From contig BSYQ01000007.1 in the NCBI GenBank assembly GCA_030272585.1, forward strand, positions 3,352,001 through 3,416,000: DNA of 64,000 bases, written 5' to 3'. Both the position numbers and the translations under genes were made by a program. Of the stretch, positions 59,438-64,000 are shown piece after piece; position 1 is the stretch's first letter, and each line of letters starts with the position of its first letter. The notes beneath the pieces are model-generated. The model saw nothing but the letters and a program-made list of their open reading frames with translations, was not told the DNA's origin and searched no databases. The stretch comes from Bryopsis sp. KO-2023 (taxonomy: Eukaryota; Chlorophyta; Ulvophyceae; Bryopsidales; Bryopsidaceae).

Positions 59438-60313
59438 GGCCAGAAGAACATTAGACGAGACATTTCCAGAGGCAGTGTAAAGGTCTGGTGGTAATTCATG
59501 TTTGTTTGTTTTTGTCTGGTGACGGGTGTGATGACGCCCGTGGGTTTCCATTCTGCCCTGAGGAATGACTGGGAGCGTCCAAGAGATAAATCCAGTTTCA
59601 GCGATTGGCAAACATGCATGCAGGGGTGGCGGACGCTGAAGTGTGATCGTTCACTGCGACACATCATGTCTTTCAGTCGCGGAATGACCTCATTGTCAGG
59701 TTCAAATCAAATCAGGTCAGGTTCAGCAAGTGAAAGATAAGTCGTTGATGGGGTATTGATAGATAATGTTGGAGGGAGGTTTTAAGATGACACAAACGGA
59801 ATATCTTGCAGGAACAACACAGGGAGCGGACAACCAGCACAACTAAACAACTACTGTAACAATAACCATGCTGGTTGGTATACCTCGGTTAATCTCGGCT
59901 GCCTGTTCTGCTGACATAAATCCGACACACACAACAAGGGGCCCTGACAACACGAGCCGTGGCTTCTACCCAGTCGCACTCACCAAATAGACAATGGCTG
60001 ACATTAACGCCCCCGCGGAAATCACGGAAAAGTCTGCCCTGTAAACACAGATCCCCCTTCAATTCTGACAGCAATGCCGCTGACGAGGATTTAACGACAC
60101 ACGCGTCCTTTTAAACTCAACAGAGTTGCCACGTTAACAAAGTTAAACACTGTTGCGGCGAGACTTACGAGGTGTGCTTCTGGCTTACCCCAACGCTTGA
60201 GATCGGTCGCTCATTCCACTGAAAGCAGGCGCTGAACCATCCTTTTTGTTGCGACCGCAGTGCAAACACGTCCAGGTTATTTTTTTGATCGTCTACCTTC
60301 CGAAGCTGTCAAT
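59438..60313. promoter_or_regulatory. divergent intergenic region argC / metallothionein
   Basis: Lies between the argC start (-) and the metallothionein start (+). The argC frame stays open upstream of the chosen ATG to about 59611, so a longer transit peptide is possible. I see no clear metal-response element (TGCRCNC) close to the metallothionein ATG. Confidence 0.35.
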
Positions 60314-60598
60314 ATGAGCTGCTGCGGTCCCGCTCACGGCGCTGCCTGCACCATGGATTGTTGCAAGGACGGCTGCAACTGCGGGAGCAACTGCCCCTGC
60401 AAGACCGAGACCACTCGCACGTGCGGCCCAGATGGGTGCATCTGCCAGGGCTGCAAGCTCGACTGCCCCTGCAAAGGAGGAGAGTCCTGCGCGTGCACGG
60501 CGGACAACCAGAGGTGCCCATGCAAGAAGGAGGGATGTGCCTGCAACTGCTGCGCCGGATCTTGCGGTTGCCCCTCGGGAGGTGGTTGCTGCTGTTGA
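60314..60598 (+). CDS. metallothionein-like Cys-rich protein
   Basis: A single exon of 94 residues with 28 Cys (about 30 percent), in CxC, CC and CCC clusters with no aromatic residues, the hallmarks of a metallothionein binding Zn, Cd or Cu in the cytosol. It begins Met-Ser-Cys-Cys and ends Cys-Cys-Cys, with Lys next to many Cys. The upstream in-frame Met at 60260 is less likely because the added residues are not Cys-rich. GC content rises sharply over the exon. Cys spacing does not match vertebrate, plant type 1-4 or brown algal forms that I can recall. The possibility of a Cys-rich structural protein is not excluded. Confidence 0.8.
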   Translation: MSCCGPAHGAACTMDCCKDGCNCGSNCPCKTETTRTCGPDGCICQGCKLDCPCKGGESCACTADNQRCPCKKEGCACNCCAGSCGCPSGGGCCC

Positions 60599-61287
60599 AT
60601 CGGAGGGGGAGGATAGTTCGATCGAGAAAGCGGAAAAAAAAATTTGGAATTGCAACTGAGCGGAAAAAAAATTAAATTCCAACTGTGGAAGTGTCGCGTA
60701 ACCCCTTACGCAATCCCTTACAATATGTGATGATATGTTTGTGAGCGTTTGGCTGGGGGAAGAAAATATCCCCCCATGCCAGTCTAGTTCGACTGAGAGT
60801 TCTTTTGTGTGTGTTTTTTGAGCAATATGGTTAGGTCTTAAAATGGATCAATGAATGGGGTACCTGGTTATGGGTGTTTTTGGATATTTTTGATGAAGGA
60901 GAGTGAGAGAATGGTGGGGGGGGCTTTTTTTCTTTGGCCAATGGATTAGGGATCTTGGGGTGCTTGCATTTCATGTGGTTCTTGCAATGGAAAACAAGAA
61001 GAATTTCAGCTTTTTGATACGAGTGTATGAGAATGAATGAATGAACGAGTGGAAGTCCTTGAGTTCGGGAAAGGGATCCTTGTTTGATGGATTCTTCTTG
61101 CTCATTTAAAAAAAATCAATCCCAAAAAATGTGCTGTTGCATATTTTGTTTTTTATATTTTGTTTTTTTTGAAACCATGATTCAGGGAAAAGTTTAATTT
61201 GCTCCAGCCAAATACAACTGATAACAATTTGAGCATGTGTTCAGTGTGGGAGGTCATCTTCTTACCCAGCTTGGTTAATGCTTGCAA
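60599..61287. other. intergenic, no gene seen
   Basis: Metallothionein 3' flank, AT-rich. Ends at the TCGGTG target duplication of the next element. Confidence 0.5.
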
Positions 61288-61293
61288 TCGGTG

Positions 61294-61760
61294 TCAGAGA
61301 TAGGACTTGGGCCAAATTTTTGGTCCGACTCCGGTCCGGTCCGGTTACGGTCGGGTTACGGTCACCGTACTACGGCCGTAACTCCGTACCGTAACCGGAG
61401 TAATATGTTGTTTTTACGGTACGGAACAGGTACGGTATAACTACGGTAGGCCCTAAATCACCGTGAAGTAGCGTGGTTCAGTGGTAAAGCGTTAGGCTGC
61501 AGTCAGTAGGGTCGCGGGTTCGAATCCCCCTGGGTTCCTTTGGAATCGCGGGACCCTGCGGGGGTCACTTTCTACGGTTTACGGTTGTTACGGCCGTTAC
61601 GGTCGTTACGGTCCGGTACGGAGCGGTACGGAGTGGTACGGTGCTACGGTTACGGCCGTAAAAGTACGATTTTCTGACGAAAATTGTACTCCGGTTACGG
61701 TCCGGTTACGGTGGTTACGGTCCGGTTACGGTGACCGTAACCGTAAAGTCCTATCTCTGA
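61294..61760. mobile_element. 467-bp TIR element carrying a tRNA-like sequence
   Basis: Perfect 15-bp terminal inverted repeats (TCAGAGATAGGACTT) and a 6-bp target duplication TCGGTG at 61288-61293 and 61761-61766. Both inner flanks are built of CGGTTACGG/CCGTAACCG variants that can pair across the element, with a tRNA-like segment in the middle. No coding frame. This looks like a non-autonomous DNA transposon; the superfamily is unknown. Confidence 0.8.
61465..61538 (+). pseudogene. tRNA-like sequence, possibly Cys-related
   Basis: Shows an A-box-like GTGGTTCAGTGG and a B box GGTTCGAATCC at correct spacing, with CTGCAGT where an anticodon loop would lie (GCA, Cys, if in register). The acceptor and anticodon stems do not pair fully, so it is likely a tRNA-derived relic that could still contain a Pol III promoter. 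Confidence 0.5.
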
Positions 61761-61766
61761 TCGGTG

Positions 61767-62433
61767 TAGCAATTGGACCCCCATTGCATCTCCGTTCAAC
61801 TAACTTCCTCACTTCAGTGTGAATGAATTTCCCCATTCCTCCTGATCACTTTATTCTTATGACTGTTACTATCATATGACTGTTACTGTTACTATCATAT
61901 GGTTCTGTTGTTACTGGAAGAACGAGCCTTCCGCAAAAAAAGTCTTACAACAAAAAGACAACCCCGAACTCCCGTTCACAGACTTTCCTTCCCGACTCAC
62001 TCAACTCTCACACTTTCTCCACTGACTCATACCTCGTACTTCTAACGTAAAACCCCTACTGCCATGGGGCCTCTCACCCGCACTGACCAGTCGATTCAAC
62101 ACATTTGACATCGCTCTCAGAGTCAAATCGTGTGGTAGTACTTTCATTAGAAATGAGTGTCCGTTGTGTGGATTTGTTGATGTGACGCTCTTATGTCTGT
62201 CTTTCAGTACTTGTGTTCTACCCGGTCCAACACGCTTCACTGCCTCAAACCTCCGAAAAAGTTCTACTCGTGGTAGAATAAACTAATATCCTCACTTCCA
62301 CACCAGTGTAGCCTTCTCCTACACTGTGTTTCATCAGAAAAAAAACATCCCTCACCGGATGGAAAAGAAACCTTCTCTCCTCCGTTTACTATGTCTTCTG
62401 GTCCTACCTATTCTCTCATCACCACCATTCTAC
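61767..62433. other. 3' region of a retroelement
   Basis: Lies just downstream (minus strand) of the integrase stop. A purine-rich stretch, GGAGGAGAGAAGG near 62371-62385, could be a polypurine tract, so an LTR may follow, but its partner is outside the window. Confidence 0.35.
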
Positions 62434-64000
62434 TCAGAAAAAGTGCCTGATCTGTGATTTGTGCACTTCTAGGAAGGGTTTCCTACCCCTCCTGAGTTTG
62501 CCATTGATTTCCTCAATCCTGACTCGACTGGGGGAAATCAGTTCCACTATTTTATATGGTCCCTTCCAACTTGCACTGAATTTCTGATCCTTTTTTTCAG
62601 CCCTTGCTGAATCATATAAAAGGACCTCCTCTCCCAGAAAATGATTCCAGTCAGACAATTTTTTCTGTGCATTCACCTTTTCTCTGCTCTCCTTCAATCT
62701 CTGTTGAATTCTATCCCACTCCTTGCTTGATAGTGTCCACACTTTGCATGGTGGCCATCCACTGGTTCTATTCACCATGTTGCAGACCATCCAGTTGGCC
62801 TTCTGCAGCCAATCATCCCAATACCCTCCATGATCCAACAACAGTACTCTGATTTTAGAAATCAGAGCTCTGTTCCTCCTCTCCACCACTCCATTCGCTC
62901 TGTGGTGATAAGGGGGTGTCCTCCAAACCTGAATGTGGTTGTCTTTGTACCATGCTCTCATGTCCTTCGAATGGAAGTAGGCAGCTCCATCACATAATAG
63001 GTTGTCTGGAGATCCATGAGTCGCTATCCACTCACCTAAACACTCTCTGACCTGCTTCCCCTTCACCTCCTTTGTCTTCCAAACCATCGAATCACGAGAG
63101 AGGTGGTCCACCACCACTACTATATGATTGTGGCCAGACCTACCAGAGGGTAGTGGACCGATGATGTCCATGCCCACTGTTTGACCAGGGTGGGTTAGAT
63201 GCCCAGCTCCCCTAAGAAGTTCTTTTTCCTTCTTAGGGGCTACCCTCTGGCAGGTCTGGCAGTACCTCTGAATTTCCTCCAGATCTCCTCTATTAGCCTT
63301 CCATCCATGTTGTGCACACAGCCATAGCAATTTTTGTGGGCTCCAGTGTCCCTCCTTGTGCAACCGTTCCAGCTGATCTCTGCTCAGCTCTTTCCCTTCC
63401 GCTATCTTGCCCAACTCCTCTCCCCTTGAGCCTCCTGTATATGCATGTCCCAACTCTGTGTTTCCTGACATGCCAGACCTTCCTGAATCACTCTCTTTAG
63501 AGTCCACTGCCTCAGCCTGCTCCAGCACCTGTTCTGTTGATCTGTTGGATCCTCCTGATTCCATGCTTGTGTTTTTACTGATTTGCATCTCTTGTGGTTC
63601 AAGTGCACACACCTGCCCTTGTGTTTGTGTTGGCCTGCTGTACCATCTAGACAGGAGATCAGCCCAAGGGTTAGATGTCCCTGGCAGGAATTGAACCCTC
63701 AACCTTCCAGGGGAGGGGTAGTTCTCTGCCAACCAAGCCAAGAGTCGCACCACTCTGATGTCCTCCACGACTTCTTTCGGTGCTAACTTCGTAATCCTTT
63801 GCACTGCTGAGTTCGAATCAGTGTGCAGGGTTAGCTGACCCCCAGCCACCACCTGTGAAACCGATTTCAATGCCCATATTAGAGCTTGAATGTTACAAAA
63901 ACCTCCCAGAACCCTCCCTCGAAGCCTCCTTAACCCATCAAACCCCCACTCATTGATGGGACCCTTGACTAATGTCATTAGGGCGAGGCACCAAGGTTCT
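62434..64000 (-). CDS. retroelement RNase H-integrase, 5' truncated by window
   Basis: The minus-strand frame is open to the window edge, about 520 codons, so the polymerase part lies beyond 64000. The first ~110 residues resemble a retrotransposon RNase H (LHTDSNSAV, then FLPGTSNPWADLLSRW). A ~70-residue linker leads to the integrase zinc domain (LHKEGHW, CQTC). The catalytic core follows, with Asp in GMDIIGPLP, Asp in LLCDGAAYF and Glu in NGVVERR. A C-terminal domain (GPYKIVELISPSRVRIEE) ends in a basic tail. All catalytic acids are present and no stop interrupts it. It differs clearly from the integrase at 1323, so two families are present. Confidence 0.85.
   Translation of the reverse strand, partial: EPWCLALMTLVKGPINEWGFDGLRRLRGRVLGGFCNIQALIWALKSVSQVVAGGQLTLHTDSNSAVQRITKLAPKEVVEDIRVVRLLAWLAENYPSPGRLRVQFLPGTSNPWADLLSRWYSRPTQTQGQVCALEPQEMQISKNTSMESGGSNRSTEQVLEQAEAVDSKESDSGRSGMSGNTELGHAYTGGSRGEELGKIAEGKELSRDQLERLHKEGHWSPQKLLWLCAQHGWKANRGDLEEIQRYCQTCQRVAPKKEKELLRGAGHLTHPGQTVGMDIIGPLPSGRSGHNHIVVVVDHLSRDSMVWKTKEVKGKQVRECLGEWIATHGSPDNLLCDGAAYFHSKDMRAWYKDNHIQVWRTPPYHHRANGVVERRNRALISKIRVLLLDHGGYWDDWLQKANWMVCNMVNRTSGWPPCKVWTLSSKEWDRIQQRLKESREKVNAQKKLSDWNHFLGEEVLLYDSARAEKKDQKFSASWKGPYKIVELISPSRVRIEEINGKLRRGRKPFLEVHKSQIRHFF

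Noticed and set aside
60293-60682. Long minus-strand Ala/Gly/Ser-rich frame over the metallothionein
   Set aside because: It is the antisense shadow of a Cys-rich coding exon, which naturally gives Ala/Ser/Gly codons.
61465-61538. Functional tRNA-Cys gene
   Set aside because: A and B boxes are good, but acceptor and anticodon stems contain several mismatches, so only a tRNA-like relic is claimed.

Overview
The window is nuclear DNA of an intron-rich eukaryote. Most protein genes are split into short exons with GT..AG boundaries and T-rich acceptor tracts. Several signs point to a plastid-bearing alga or alga-related protist rather than an animal or fungus. There is a calcium-dependent protein kinase of plant/protist architecture and a stand-alone ArgC with a long, basic, Ser/Thr-rich N-terminal extension. 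A short AT-rich stretch inside one intron also translates like plastid rpoB. No lineage can be fixed from sequence alone.

Layout, left to right. 836-4641 is a small minus-strand LTR retroelement with 163-bp LTRs that keeps a gag zinc knuckle and an integrase but has no reverse transcriptase. 4947-6026 is an unrecognised three-exon gene. 7741-8674 (-) is an EF-hand protein, divergent from CTU2 (8939-10333, +), the tRNA 2-thiolation protein. 11224-11457 is a pristine MITE. 11707-15936 (+) is a secreted von Willebrand A-domain protein with a second MITE in an intron. 17966-22069 (+) is a complete CDPK in ten exons. 24484-29667 (+) is a long coiled-coil protein, convergent with an ERI1-like 3'-5' exonuclease (30231-31773, -).

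34.3-41.1 kb is a repeat-rich tract with three copies of a GC-rich inverted-repeat cassette, two of them inside ~1.6-kb near-identical units. Some pieces look like minus-strand exons, and at least one copy is broken. 42-46 kb is mainly simple and tandem repeats. 47412-50617 (-) encodes a protein with two kinase domains in tandem, the second of them a pseudokinase. 52106-56054 (+) is PUS3/DEG1 (tRNA pseudouridine synthase), convergent with argC (56544-59437, -). 60314-60598 is a metallothionein-like gene. 61294-61760 is a 467-bp inverted-repeat element carrying a tRNA-like sequence and many CGGTTACGG motifs. 62434-64000 (-) is the RNase H-integrase end of a second retroelement and runs off the window.

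The genes are not an operon or pathway. CTU2 and PUS3 are both tRNA modification enzymes; CDPK and the EF-hand protein are calcium sensors; the rest are unrelated. The most interesting items are the RT-less LTR element, the tRNA-bearing TIR element, the triplicated cassette, the kinase-pseudokinase protein, the plastid rpoB fragment, and an in-frame TAG (or 51-nt intron) in the vWA gene. All exon joins were read by eye from splice consensus and reading frame.
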